Source of the DNA: Gimesia sp.
Lineage (GTDB): Bacteria; Planctomycetota; Planctomycetia; Planctomycetales; Planctomycetaceae
Assembly (NCBI RefSeq): GCF_040219335.1
Contig: NZ_JAVJSQ010000040.1
Span: 62,001 to 126,000 of the forward strand
DNA: 64,000 bases
Direction: 5' to 3'
Part shown: positions 48,308 to 57,259 of the stretch, one piece after another
How positions within the stretch are numbered: position 1 is the first letter of the stretch
Layout: each line of letters starts with the position of its first letter
Notes under the pieces: generated by a model
Told to the model about the DNA's origin: nothing
Databases searched by the model: none
What the model saw: only the letters and a program-made list of their open reading frames with translations
Made by a program: the position numbers and the translations under genes

Positions 48308-48805
48308 TCAGACGGTATCAATTTTCCCATCGTGCGATTTGCGAAATCCCGGTCCCGCTTCTTCCGGGGGAGTCGCATAGACATTCAGGCGGACCAGTTC
48401 CAGGTCGGCCAGATGTCCTTCGATGGTGATATAGGCTGAAGCCGGATCGCATGTGCTTTGGGCTTCAATCTGTTCGAGGAAGTTAAAATGGAATCGGTTC
48501 ACAGATTCGAACCGGTCGAGCAGCTGCAGCAGGTCGAACTGAAAGCTGGCGGCGATAAATTGACCGTCCCGTTCACCGCCGACAATTTCGGTGCTGCCCA
48601 GGAAGAGGCCCACTTCCCAGCATTCTTCGGTGAACTGACAATCAAAACCGACGCGACCGACTTCTTCATAGGGATTAAAGATGTCGGCAACTTCGTCGAC
48701 AAAGCTGTTGAGCCACAAGGGGCGACAATTCAGATTCATTGATTCCGAATTGAAGTTTTCCATCTGTTTCATCAGGTGTTGAATCGGCAAGTGTGAATGG
48801 GCCAA
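48308..48805 (-). CDS. Hypothetical protein, unknown function
   Basis: A 165-residue soluble protein. The chain mixes strands and helices (GRVGFDCQFTEECWEVGLFL, GERDGQFIAASFQFDLLQLL, HLADLELVRLNVYATPPEEA) without signal or membrane segment. Three Cys residues are scattered without a metal motif. I do not recognise it; it looks like a planctomycete-specific alpha/beta protein. It is probably monocistronic with its own terminator. Confidence 0.7.
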   Translation of the reverse strand: MAHSHLPIQHLMKQMENFNSESMNLNCRPLWLNSFVDEVADIFNPYEEVGRVGFDCQFTEECWEVGLFLGSTEIVGGERDGQFIAASFQFDLLQLLDRFESVNRFHFNFLEQIEAQSTCDPASAYITIEGHLADLELVRLNVYATPPEEAGPGFRKSHDGKIDTV

Positions 48806-49368
48806 CGTTGTTTCTCCGTCTCAATCTTCTGGGGGTCTCTGGGGAAGAAGTATTATGCACTCTCTCAGGTGTTGCAATTGGGGGTTGTAGTGTTAAGTAT
48901 CGGGGAATTCACAAGAAAGACCACACAACAATTCTGTTCTTCGGGGGAGATGAGATGCTTCGAGTGTGCGTGGGCGCAAAATTGCCGAAGCGGACTGTCG
49001 CACCATTCCCGCTATCTGCCGGGGCCGTACTGATCAGTCCGATTGTGTTGCCTTCCCAGAGTCCGGCTCAAGTTCGATTATGTCGTATTGCCCGGAGAAA
49101 AAATCATTGAATTTGTGATTTGCATCATTTGCTACTGAAGTTGAGTCAAAATCAAAAAATTCAACAGGAAACAACGAAATTACAGGGTAGGCCGCCGGAG
49201 CCGATTCTGGCTACAGTGAGCCGGGCCAGTGGTTTGACACTGTCTCCCCGTCTTCTAAAATGGATCGATTCAAATGAAACCCGCCGGGGCGAGCAGAGAG
49301 TCCACCAGCTGGTATGCTCGCAGTTAAATCAATAAGTGTTGATGAGTTCGGAAGGAATAAGGTTCACA
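48806..49368. other. Long intergenic region before argB, nothing certain
   Basis: About 560 bases. Short open frames occur on the plus strand (for example 48797-49033 and 49120-49335) but none has a ribosome-binding site or plausible composition. There is no clear hairpin and no arginine-operator-like palindrome that I can defend. Confidence 0.35.
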
Positions 49369-50244
49369 GTGGAAGATGCCGTTCGTAAAGCAGTCGTCCT
49401 GATTGAAGCGTTAAGCTGGATTAGAAGATTTCGAGGACGCTACGTGGTCATCAAACTGGGGGGCAGTGCCCTCGAAGAAGAGGCTGCAGTCAAAAGTTTT
49501 TTGACCGATGTCATCTTCATGCGCACCGTGGGCATGTATCCGATCCTGGTGCATGGCGGCGGAAAAGCGATCAGCCAGGCGATGAATGAAGCCGGCATCG
49601 AACCTCATTTTGTGAACGGACGGCGCTACACTGATGAGAAAACTCTGGAAATCGCGACCAGTGTCCTGGCGAATCAGATCAGTGAATCACTGGCTCAGGA
49701 GATCCGCGCTCAGGGGGCCCAGGCGGAACCCCTGCATTTTGGCACCCGTAACTGTCTGCGAGGCGAGCAACTGACACTACAGGACGAGGATGGCAGCCCC
49801 ATTGACCTGGGACATGTGGGCTACGTGAATGATATTGATCAGGGACTGCTGGCTGAAGTCTGTCAGTCTGATGCGATTCCGGTGATTCCCTCGGTTGCCC
49901 TGGATGCGTCCGGACAGAAGCTGAATGTGAATGCAGACACGGCTGCTGCAGCCCTGGCCCGGATTCTCAAAGCGGAAAAGCTGGTCTTTCTCAGTGATGT
50001 ACCAGGAATTTTCCTGGATCGACACGATCCGGGTACACTGGTTTCCCATCTGGAAACAGAACGCTGCCGGGCTCTGATTAAAGATGGCACGATTGATTCC
50101 GGTATGGTTCCCAAGGTCGACGCCGCCCTGGAAGCCCTGGCCAGCGGTGTGGGAAAAGTGCACATCGTAGACGCCCGGCTGCCCCATTCGATTCTGCTGG
50201 AAATCTATTCCGATAAAGGGATCGGAACGGAAATCGTTAAATAG
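49369..50244 (+). CDS. argB: Acetylglutamate kinase
   Basis: A 291-residue amino-acid kinase of arginine synthesis that phosphorylates N-acetylglutamate. The glycine-rich block [13 protein letters not shown] (about residues 24-36), [35 protein letters not shown] and [20 protein letters not shown] are all present, as is the late [23 protein letters not shown] chose the GTG giving MEDAVRKA because AAGG lies 6 bases before it. In-frame GTG (49336) and ATG (49342) starts further upstream have no such site. It stands without other arg genes. Confidence 0.92.
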   Translation: MEDAVRKAVVLIEALSWIRRFRGRYVVIKLGGSALEEEAAVKSFLTDVIFMRTVGMYPILVHGGGKAISQAMNEAGIEPHFVNGRRYTDEKTLEIATSVLANQISESLAQEIRAQGAQAEPLHFGTRNCLRGEQLTLQDEDGSPIDLGHVGYVNDIDQGLLAEVCQSDAIPVIPSVALDASGQKLNVNADTAAAALARILKAEKLVFLSDVPGIFLDRHDPGTLVSHLETERCRALIKDGTIDSGMVPKVDAALEALASGVGKVHIVDARLPHSILLEIYSDKGIGTEIVK

Positions 50245-50253
50245 CTTCTCGGT

Positions 50254-50748
50254 TCACCCATCCACTGATTCCAGAACTGGCTTGACCGCTTCGACCGGAG
50301 CGGTTGCTTCGAACTTGATTTCCGGATGGCGAATTCTGCCACCCCAGTGTGCTGCCACGCTCCAGAAGCCTGCGAGAGCCAGGGTGCCGACGATGATGAC
50401 CGTGCGTTGCCAGCGTGGGACTGCTTCTTTCTGAAAACCCTGGATCAGCGCATTGCCGACGACCATCGAAAGTACGACCATCGCCAGCAGACAGGACCGA
50501 GCCAGGACCGCGTGAAATTCGACGGTTTCCTGATCCAGCTGATACTGTTCTCCCAGCAGCTCATATGCGGGAGGTCCTGAAAAGTAAGCCACGGTCGCCA
50601 GCAGGAGCACGGAGAGCAGCAGCCAGCAGCTGATTTTAAACAGTCGTTCATCACGAAAGTGGGCTGATAACAGGAACAGGATGAACAGCCCCCAGCAACC
50701 GACAACAGGAACATGGACTGTCATCAGATGAAGATGAGCTGCGTTCAT
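50254..50748 (-). CDS. Four-helix membrane protein with N-terminal histidines
   Basis: A 164-residue integral membrane protein with four predicted helices (VHVPVVGCWGLFILFLLSAH, ISCWLLLSVLLLATVAYFSG, LLAMVVLSMVVGNALI, VIIVGTLALAGFWSVAAHWG). The motif HLHLMTVHVPVVG at residues 5-17 recalls the His-rich start of DUF2231-type membrane proteins thought to bind haem, but I am not sure of membership. It overlaps the upstream membrane-protein gene by 4 bases, so they are coupled. A redox or metal role is inferred. Confidence 0.7.
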   Translation of the reverse strand: MNAAHLHLMTVHVPVVGCWGLFILFLLSAHFRDERLFKISCWLLLSVLLLATVAYFSGPPAYELLGEQYQLDQETVEFHAVLARSCLLAMVVLSMVVGNALIQGFQKEAVPRWQRTVIIVGTLALAGFWSVAAHWGGRIRHPEIKFEATAPVEAVKPVLESVDG

Positions 50749-51710
50749 TTCCGACCTGTCTCAATCGCTTTGCTGGGATCGACGCCTTTATCGACCTGGC
50801 TGTAGTCGAGTTCACTGCCGCCCATACTGTGCGGGATGAGATAACAGACCGTCATCACGATAGTAGCGGTAAACACGACGACCCGATGCAGAGCGGTCGT
50901 TTTCTTCTGGGGATTCAACCCGATCACAGAGCAGGCAAAGACCCAGGCCAGAAACATGAACAACATTTTATTGTCGGTCCAGTCACCGCCGAGGGGGAAC
51001 CCGGTCCAATACTCACCGAAGGCATATTTTTGCACAAAGGGACCCAGGATCATCCCACCTACGGTCATACCGCACAAGGTAAGCCACGCCAGTTGTCGCA
51101 TGTTGTAAGGGGCAAACAGGGCAGCCAGTCCGGTACGCATGCCAAGCAGAATCGAAAAAATCATCAGGGTCACATGCGGAATCAACACTCCGTCAGGGAC
51201 GGGATCTTTAAAGCGGATGACGACGTTCGAATCCTGTTCCGGGGGAAACCGGCGTTCCTGGCCTTCCAGGTTGGCCTCGATATAGTACTCGAGCTTACCC
51301 GCTGCCGGCTGTTTGGGCAGGGGGGCTTCCAGCTGATAACGCTTACCTTTTTCGGCGGCCTGCATCGGAACAGCCGTGAATTCGTCGTCGGTCCGGAAGC
51401 GTTTATAATACAGTGTGCCTGAGGGGGGCTGTTCCTGATTCTGCTCGACCGGCAGTTCCACCATTGCGTCGCTGGTCGATTCGTGTGTTCGGATCAATTT
51501 TGCGACGATGTCTCCCGTCACCGCAACTTTCATGGGATAGGTAGGACCAGTTGCACGCTGGTAAATCATCGCAGAAGCGGCCAGAACAAATGCCAGGAAC
51601 CAGAGTCCTGTCCGTTTGAGTAGTCGGTAACTCTCTTTGGGAGGCAGCTCTTCTGTAACATCTTGATCTGTCTCGGGTTCGGGTTGAACAGATTCCTGAT
51701 TTTCTTCCAT
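50745..51710 (-). CDS. Membrane protein with exported beta domain, unknown
   Basis: A 321-residue protein: acidic cytosolic N-terminus (about 35 residues), one helix (GLWFLAFVLAASAMIYQRA), an exported beta-rich domain (about 55-170, with MKVAVTGDIVAKLIRT and GTLYYKRFRTDDEF) and about four C-terminal helices. The helix segments include HVTLMIFSILLGMRTGLAAL, FMFLAWVFACSVIG and VVFTATIVMTVCYLIPHSMG. I do not recognise the family. It is coupled to the four-helix protein by an ATGA overlap and divergent from the 660-residue exported protein with 179 bases between, so a joint function is possible. Confidence 0.7.
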   Translation of the reverse strand: MEENQESVQPEPETDQDVTEELPPKESYRLLKRTGLWFLAFVLAASAMIYQRATGPTYPMKVAVTGDIVAKLIRTHESTSDAMVELPVEQNQEQPPSGTLYYKRFRTDDEFTAVPMQAAEKGKRYQLEAPLPKQPAAGKLEYYIEANLEGQERRFPPEQDSNVVIRFKDPVPDGVLIPHVTLMIFSILLGMRTGLAALFAPYNMRQLAWLTLCGMTVGGMILGPFVQKYAFGEYWTGFPLGGDWTDNKMLFMFLAWVFACSVIGLNPQKKTTALHRVVVFTATIVMTVCYLIPHSMGGSELDYSQVDKGVDPSKAIETGRK

Positions 51711-51777
51711 GGGAGTCCCTTTTTCTCAATCATTGTGAATCTTCTACTCGTAGTGTCTTATAAGCGGACCACGATTG

Positions 51778-51821
51778 CAATTCTATACCGGGTCTCGGTA
51801 CGATCAAAAAATATAGAATTG
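51778..51821. repeat. Inverted repeat in the divergent promoter region
   Basis: CAATTCTATA (51778-51787) is repeated inverted as TATAGAATTG (51812-51821) with a 24-base spacer. Flanking bases are partly complementary as well (ATTG against GTAAC, imperfect). The arms are AT-rich and sit between two divergent operons, so a regulator site pair is possible. It does not look like a terminator. Confidence 0.45.
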
Positions 51822-51889
51822 TAACGATCCTGCCTGTTGACGTCTCACCTGTCAGAAATAGCCCGATACGACCTGCTGCGAAATCAAAT

Positions 51890-53872
51890 ATGTTCACGCG
51901 CGTTGCTCACTCCCCGTTTCTCTCTGCCATTGACAGGAAACCGTTCCGGTTTGCTCGACTGCTCGGACTGATCTGCCTGACACTGCTATCGGGGTTCTGG
52001 TTTTCAGAGAAAGCCGAAGCACATCCCATTTCGGTCAGCCAGGAAAACGTCTATGTCACACGGGAAAAAGTGGTGATCTCGATGCAGATTTATGTCGAGG
52101 ACCTCTACTTCTTTCAAAAGCTGGAACCGGATAAAGAGAACATCGTTTCCCAGAAACAAATCAAGGAAGCGATCGAAAAGCACAAACAGTTTCTGCTGGA
52201 TCGCCTGCTGGTGCGGGACATCAACGGTGAGCGGCTCAAGGGAAAAGTCGTCTCAGTCGACGATTCTTCGGTCTCCTCTAAAGGGGTTGCCATGAGCGAC
52301 CTGATGGCCTTCACGCTGGATTTCCAGCTGGAGTATCCACTCAAAGAGCCCCCAGAGTTTTTGACCTTCAGCCAGCAACTCGTCGATTCCAATGCAGGCT
52401 TTCCTGCCATGGTTCAGTTTAATCTGAAGCAGGAAGGATCGGAGACCCCTTATTCCGTCTCTATGAAACCTCGCGAGCCCCAGACAATTCGCTTTAACTG
52501 GGATCACCCGCCGCTGGCTCCGGATGCCTCGGAGGAAGACTGGCAGAAGTGGCTCAAAGAACGTCGTGAAGAGACGCTGGGGATTACCAGTTATGGTACT
52601 GTTTACTCGTTTCTCTACATCGAGGATTTTGAAATCCGTCACGAAATTCTGATTCCGCTGGCGACTCTGGAGTCATTCTTCACACTCGAGCGCAAGGATG
52701 AAGATTTTCTGTCTGTCGCGGAGCAGGAAGCGTCGCGCGGCAAAATCGAGGAATTTTTTGCGAAAGCGAATCCGATCGAGATTGATGGAATTGTCGTGAA
52801 GCCGGTGATCAGCCGCCTCGATTTTTATGGACTGGATTTCAAGGATTTCGCGAAGCCGGCGGATAAGAAGCGGGTCAGCGTTGCGAATGCCCGCGTGGGT
52901 ATCATCTTGACATATAGTACCAAGGGGACTCCCGACAAAGTCAAGGTAACCTGGGATATGTTCAATCGTAGTGTGTGGAGCGTGGAATCCGTCTGCTTCG
53001 CATTCGACAAAGCTTACAAGCCGATCTTTTCCAAGCTGGAACGGAACAGCGAATTTGTGTGGACCAATCCGGGACGCAAAGTCAGCCTGGAGGTCAATCC
53101 GGTAGAAGTCGCTTTGCAGCCACGGACTCAGTGGTCGGTCTCGATGCTGACTGCAGGGGGATTATTTCTCTGCCTTCTGCTTGCATTAAGCTTGATCAGC
53201 CAACGTCAGAGACGGAAATCGACTTATACCATGCTGGCTATTTTACTGGTGGCGAGTCTGCTCTGTTGGTCGGTCTCCCGTGTGACTTTTGCCAGTCCCC
53301 TGGAACCAGTTCCGCATGTGTCGGCAGAAAAAGCAGAAACGGTTTTCAAAACCCTGCACAAAAATATTTATCGCTCTTTCGACTATCACACCGAGAGCGA
53401 TATCTACGATGCACTCGCCAAGAGTGCAGATGGTTCTTTCCTGGAGACACTTTATCGGCAGATTAACCAGAGCCTGAAAATGCAGGAGCAGGGGGGCGCC
53501 GTAGCGCGGGTAACCGACGTGCAATGGAAGGCCATCGAACCCCAGGCCGGTTCCACCACTGATTCAACCCCGCCAGCTGATGAGCGTAGCTTCGCGGTTC
53601 AGTCGACCTGGACGGTCTCGGGCACTGTGGAGCACTGGGGGCACATCCATACCCGCACCAATCGTTACCAGGCCGTTTTCTATCTTCAGCCGGTGGAAGG
53701 TGTCTGGAAACTGACGGGCATGAATCTGCTCGATCAGGAACGTCTGCGGTTTGAAACCGGTTTGCGAGAAGTCAAAATCGAAGAAACAAAGCCGGATCCT
53801 GAACCTGTCAAAAAAACGTCCCCCAAAGGCAAAACTACTAAATCTAAATCCTCGGATTCGAGTTCCTCATGA
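51890..53872 (+). CDS. Large exported membrane protein of the ABC/ZnuA-like operon, unknown
   Basis: A 660-residue protein. A signal peptide (FARLLGLICLTLLSGFWFSE) ends in AEA, so cleavage would leave His45 as the new N-terminus (HPISVSQENVYV). Residues 45-420 are beta-rich and exported. Two membrane helices follow (about 425-445 and 455-475). A soluble domain (about 485-620) has the pattern AETVFKTLHKNIYRSFDYHT and a beta core with Trp-rich strands. A Lys/Ser-rich tail ends the chain. The start AHPxSxS recalls HupE/UreJ-like metal proteins, but this is weak. It overlaps the ATPase gene by 4 bases. The function is not known; assembly or energising of the transporter is inferred. Confidence 0.75.
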   Translation: MFTRVAHSPFLSAIDRKPFRFARLLGLICLTLLSGFWFSEKAEAHPISVSQENVYVTREKVVISMQIYVEDLYFFQKLEPDKENIVSQKQIKEAIEKHKQFLLDRLLVRDINGERLKGKVVSVDDSSVSSKGVAMSDLMAFTLDFQLEYPLKEPPEFLTFSQQLVDSNAGFPAMVQFNLKQEGSETPYSVSMKPREPQTIRFNWDHPPLAPDASEEDWQKWLKERREETLGITSYGTVYSFLYIEDFEIRHEILIPLATLESFFTLERKDEDFLSVAEQEASRGKIEEFFAKANPIEIDGIVVKPVISRLDFYGLDFKDFAKPADKKRVSVANARVGIILTYSTKGTPDKVKVTWDMFNRSVWSVESVCFAFDKAYKPIFSKLERNSEFVWTNPGRKVSLEVNPVEVALQPRTQWSVSMLTAGGLFLCLLLALSLISQRQRRKSTYTMLAILLVASLLCWSVSRVTFASPLEPVPHVSAEKAETVFKTLHKNIYRSFDYHTESDIYDALAKSADGSFLETLYRQINQSLKMQEQGGAVARVTDVQWKAIEPQAGSTTDSTPPADERSFAVQSTWTVSGTVEHWGHIHTRTNRYQAVFYLQPVEGVWKLTGMNLLDQERLRFETGLREVKIEETKPDPEPVKKTSPKGKTTKSKSSDSSSS

Positions 53873-54540
53873 TTCAGATCAGACAGCTCAAGTTTGGCTA
53901 TCCGGAATCGAGTTTCCGGTTAAATATTCCTGAGCTGGAGATTCAGGATGCGGAAAAGGTTGCCGTCATTGGTCCCAGTGGCTGCGGCAAAACGACTCTG
54001 TTGAATCTGATTTCCGGGATCCTGATCCCGAATCAGGGTGAGTTGACTGCAGGCGATGTCGATCTTCGCACTCTTAATGAAAGTCAGAGACGAGCCTATC
54101 GCATTTCTCAAATCGGCTTTGTCTTTCAGGAATTTGAGCTGATCGATTATCTGAATGTCCGGGAAAATATCCTGCTGCCTTATTATATCAATCAGACTCT
54201 CAAGCTGGATGAAAGTGTGCAGACACGGGCATGTGATTTGGCTGCCTCGATGCAGATCGAGCAGTATCTCGATTCACGCATTGATCAGATTTCCCAGGGA
54301 GAACGTCAGCGGGTTGCGATCTGCCGGGCGCTGTTGACTCAGCCACAGATCCTGCTGGCCGATGAGCCGACCGGGAATCTGGATCCGGCCAACAAACGCC
54401 TGATCCGGGATCTGCTGCTGGAGCATGCCACCCGGACCAACGCCATTCTGATTATGGTGACTCATGATGATCGTCTGCTGGATGAGTTCGACCGGACGAT
54501 CGACATCGAGCGTTTTCATGAAATGGTGAAAACGGCATGA
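53869..54540 (+). CDS. ABC transporter ATPase (LolD/MacB-like)
   Basis: A 223-residue ATPase with Walker A GPSGCGKT (about residues 36-43), Q-loop VFQEFELIDYLN, signature ISQGERQRVAICRAL (SQGE in place of SGGQ), Walker B LLADEPTGNLDP and H-loop VTHDDR. It is of the MacB/LolD/FtsE type, which works with FtsX permeases, not with the ZnuB type. It is coupled to both neighbours by ATGA overlaps, which makes a common complex likely. Confidence 0.93.
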   Translation: MIQIRQLKFGYPESSFRLNIPELEIQDAEKVAVIGPSGCGKTTLLNLISGILIPNQGELTAGDVDLRTLNESQRRAYRISQIGFVFQEFELIDYLNVRENILLPYYINQTLKLDESVQTRACDLAASMQIEQYLDSRIDQISQGERQRVAICRALLTQPQILLADEPTGNLDPANKRLIRDLLLEHATRTNAILIMVTHDDRLLDEFDRTIDIERFHEMVKTA

Positions 54541-55718
54541 ATGGGATTCTGCGTCTCACATTACGCTACCTGGCGTATAACAAACTCAAAACAGTCACAC
54601 TGATTCTATGTGTGACGCTAGCGGTCCTGCTACCGGTCCTGCTGCAATTTGCTGTCAGCTGGTTCGAGCAGGATCTGCACTCCCGCGCCAAAGCCACACC
54701 ACTAGTGGCGGGTGTGAAAGGCAGTCGCTTCGACCTGGCACTGCAGAGCATGTATTTCAGTCGGGCTGATCTGGAACCGACCGATATGCAGGCTGTGGAA
54801 ACCATTCAGGAATCGGGTTACGCCATGCCGATTCCGCTGGCAGTCCGGTTTACTGCGCAAGGCTCACCAATTGTGGGGACTTCTCTCGACTATTTCGAAT
54901 TTCGAAAGCTGAAGTTAGCTCAAGGAACCAGCCTGAAACGACTCGGGGATTGTGTGCTGGGGGCAAGCGTCGCGGAGCGTCTGCAGTTGAAACCCGGCGA
55001 CAGCCTGATGTCCGATCCATTGAATGTGTTCGATCTGTCGGGGAATTACCCGTTGAAAATGCGAGTGGTGGGAGTGCTCGAGCGTGCCCATTCGCCGGAT
55101 GATGAAGCTGTGTTTGTGGATTTGAAAACGGAATGGATCATTTCCGGAATCGGTCATGGGCATCAGACGATTAATGCAGAGACCAGCAAAGATCTGGTGC
55201 TCGGGCAGAAAGACAAGCAGACCGTTGCTAATGCGGCGGTACCTCAATTCAATGAAGTGACCGATGAAAATCTGGCATCGTTTCACTTCCATGGGGACAC
55301 CAGTACGTTCCCGGTGTCTTCGATCATCGTGGTGCCCAATAGTGCCAAATCAGAGGTCCTGCTGCTGGGCATGTATGACTCTAAGGATGCCGATGTGCAG
55401 ATGATTCGGCCTGTCGAAATTGTAGATGAACTGTTACAGGTTGTGTTTCGAGTCAAGCAGCTGTTTGACGTGAATACTTTCCTGGTTTCGTTCTCTGTGG
55501 GGCTGCTACTGGTGCTGGTGTTTACGTTGTCGTTGCGTCTCCGTCGCCGCGAACGGCAGACGATGTTTCAACTGGGCTGCAGTCGTTCTGTGATCTGGAA
55601 ACTGCAACTGACCGAAGTGCTCTTGATTCTGATCAGCAGTCTGGTTCTGGTATTATGTATTACAGCTGTTGTGCGTGTGTATGCCGAACAGCTGCTGCGA
55701 ATATGGATTATTGATTGA
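54537..55718 (+). CDS. ABC transporter permease of the FtsX family
   Basis: A 393-residue membrane protein with one N-terminal helix (VTLILCVTLAVLLPVLLQFA), an exported domain (about 45-300) and three C-terminal helices. The cytoplasmic loop between the helices reads RLRRRERQTMFQLGCSRSVI, the usual FtsX coupling region. Only one FtsX unit is present, so it probably dimerises. It lies between the ATPase and the ZnuA-like gene with 4-base overlaps. The direction of transport is uncertain; most such permeases transmit force for export or envelope work and do not import solutes. Confidence 0.9.
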   Translation: MNGILRLTLRYLAYNKLKTVTLILCVTLAVLLPVLLQFAVSWFEQDLHSRAKATPLVAGVKGSRFDLALQSMYFSRADLEPTDMQAVETIQESGYAMPIPLAVRFTAQGSPIVGTSLDYFEFRKLKLAQGTSLKRLGDCVLGASVAERLQLKPGDSLMSDPLNVFDLSGNYPLKMRVVGVLERAHSPDDEAVFVDLKTEWIISGIGHGHQTINAETSKDLVLGQKDKQTVANAAVPQFNEVTDENLASFHFHGDTSTFPVSSIIVVPNSAKSEVLLLGMYDSKDADVQMIRPVEIVDELLQVVFRVKQLFDVNTFLVSFSVGLLLVLVFTLSLRLRRRERQTMFQLGCSRSVIWKLQLTEVLLILISSLVLVLCITAVVRVYAEQLLRIWIID

Positions 55719-56686
55719 GTCTGATGATGCGAAATTCTGCCCTGTGGTTTGTACTGTTCCCACTGATATTGTTGTCTGCCTGTGAGTCAAAAGAGAATTC
55801 GCCAACCGGGGAGTCAGCAACTGACGCACCTCCTGTCGTGGTGGTTGTCGATTACCCGCTGGAATTCATTGTGGACTCACTGGCAGGTTCGGAAGTCAAA
55901 GTTCTGAATCCCGTTCCATCCGGTGCAGACCCCGAAACCTGGATTCCCGACGATGAAGTAGCAGAAACAATCCAACGGGCAGACCTGATTATCACGAATG
56001 GGGCTGATTTTGCTGACTGGGTGAAAAAGCTTTCTCTCCCGCGATCGAAGGTTCTAAGGACATCGTTGTCACTCAAAGATGCGCTGGTGACAGTCCCTGA
56101 TTTTGAAGTTCACAGCCACGGCACCGGAGGAGCACATTCCCATGCCGGTACAGTCGCATTTTTCTGGCTCGATCCCAATTTGATGTACCGACAGGCGGAA
56201 GCCATTGCACAACGGCTGATCAAGTTGAACCCATCTGATGAGCAGCAGATGCAGTCCCAACTGCTCAAGTTCAAGGAAGCGCTGACACCCCTCAATCAGC
56301 AGCTCGATCAGATGAAGGCTGATTATTCAGGACGGAACTGGTTTTCCCGGCGTCCTGTCTATCAATACCTGGCTCGGAGGTGCGGCTGGGAAATGTTTCA
56401 CCTGCACTGGAAACCAGGGGCAGAGCCCACTGAAGGCGAGTGGGAACAGATGCAAACGCTGCAGAAGGAACATCAAATTTCAGGTGTCCTCTGGGAACGG
56501 TCTCCGGCTAAAAACCTGCGTGAGAAATTGGATGAGCAGGGCCTGAATTCATTCGTCCTCAACCCGCTGACCACAAAACCGGCAAAGGGGGATTATCTCA
56601 CCGTGATGCAGGAGCAGCTGTCAGAACTGGCACAGTTTCTGAAGTCAAATCAGTCGGTCTCTGCCGACGAGAAGAACCCCAAGTAA
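55715..56686 (+). CDS. ZnuA-fold substrate-binding lipoprotein with altered metal site
   Basis: A 323-residue lipoprotein (lipobox LLSAC near residue 21) of the TroA/ZnuA cluster-A fold: VVVDYPLEFIVDSLAG, PVPSGADPETWIPDDEVA, ADLIITNGADFADWV, FFWLDPNLMYRQAEAIAQRL, ARRCGWEMFHLHWKPGAEPT. In metal binders the corresponding sites read DPHxYxP, HxWLDP and FHxAxxYLAxRYG. Here the histidines are replaced by Glu, Phe and Arg/Pro. A short HSHGTGGAHSH-like loop (about residues 129-139) remains. It could have a different ligand or a structural role. It is coupled to the FtsX permease by an ATGA overlap. Confidence 0.85.
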   Translation: MSLMMRNSALWFVLFPLILLSACESKENSPTGESATDAPPVVVVVDYPLEFIVDSLAGSEVKVLNPVPSGADPETWIPDDEVAETIQRADLIITNGADFADWVKKLSLPRSKVLRTSLSLKDALVTVPDFEVHSHGTGGAHSHAGTVAFFWLDPNLMYRQAEAIAQRLIKLNPSDEQQMQSQLLKFKEALTPLNQQLDQMKADYSGRNWFSRRPVYQYLARRCGWEMFHLHWKPGAEPTEGEWEQMQTLQKEHQISGVLWERSPAKNLREKLDEQGLNSFVLNPLTTKPAKGDYLTVMQEQLSELAQFLKSNQSVSADEKNPK

Positions 56687-56893
56687 TTGGTATATCTATG
56701 TTTTGAGACTGTACGAATTCTGCCTTTCTCAGAGGTCTCAGGACTCGTAAACCCGAAAACAGACGGGATCAGCCACCAGGACTTGATTGGGGCAATTACT
56801 ACGACTGCTGCATTTATACTGAATTTCTGTTTCCGGTTCGCTGGATTTCGGGTTGAGTTCAGTTGAGGGAGTAGGAAGTACCGATGTAAGGTA

Positions 56894-56899
56894 TATAAT
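56894..56899 (+). promoter_or_regulatory. Possible -10 element before the small-protein/TatD operon
   Basis: A TATAAT hexamer lies 64 bases before the first ATG of the next gene. No good -35 is seen at 16-18 bases, so this is a weak call. It stands in a 276-base gap after the ZnuA-like gene, which fits the start of a new unit. Confidence 0.25.
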
Positions 56900-56962
56900 G
56901 TGGATAAATCACTGTTTTGAGATGATGGATCACGACCTGTTACGATAATCCGAAAGGTTTTA

Positions 56963-57202
56963 ATGATGCAAACAGCTTTACAGGTTTTGGACCGGGAATA
57001 CCTCGAAGCCCGCTGTGCCCTGCTGGAACTGGCCGCGGCCCTGGATCGCGTTGATCGCGCTCACGATCATGAAGAAGCGGCCAACAATTTTCAGGATTCC
57101 CGTCTGGACCAACTGAATCAGGCAATCAAGATCTTGAGTGAAGAAAGTCACCTGCCCAATCGATCGGAGCGTCTGCTGCTGCTTTTCTCCGACCTGGACT
57201 GA
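56963..57202 (+). CDS. Small helical protein, unknown, upstream of the TatD-family gene
   Basis: A 79-residue acidic protein with two predicted helices (EARCALLELAAALDRVDRAH and SRLDQLNQAIKILSEE) and no membrane segment. MMQ leaves two adjacent ATG choices. It lies 57 bases before the EboB-like gene on the same strand, and its composition and codon use fit a real gene. I do not know the family. A helper role for the hydrolase is only a guess. Confidence 0.6.
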   Translation: MMQTALQVLDREYLEARCALLELAAALDRVDRAHDHEEAANNFQDSRLDQLNQAIKILSEESHLPNRSERLLLLFSDLD

Positions 57203-57259
57203 TTCTCCTACGTTCTTCCTCCCCGCCATTTAATGATCTAAATTTTCAGCGAGACGAAT

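Noticed and set aside
49120-49335. A 71-codon frame upstream of argB
   Set aside because: No ribosome-binding site and no recognised sequence, although it ends near argB.
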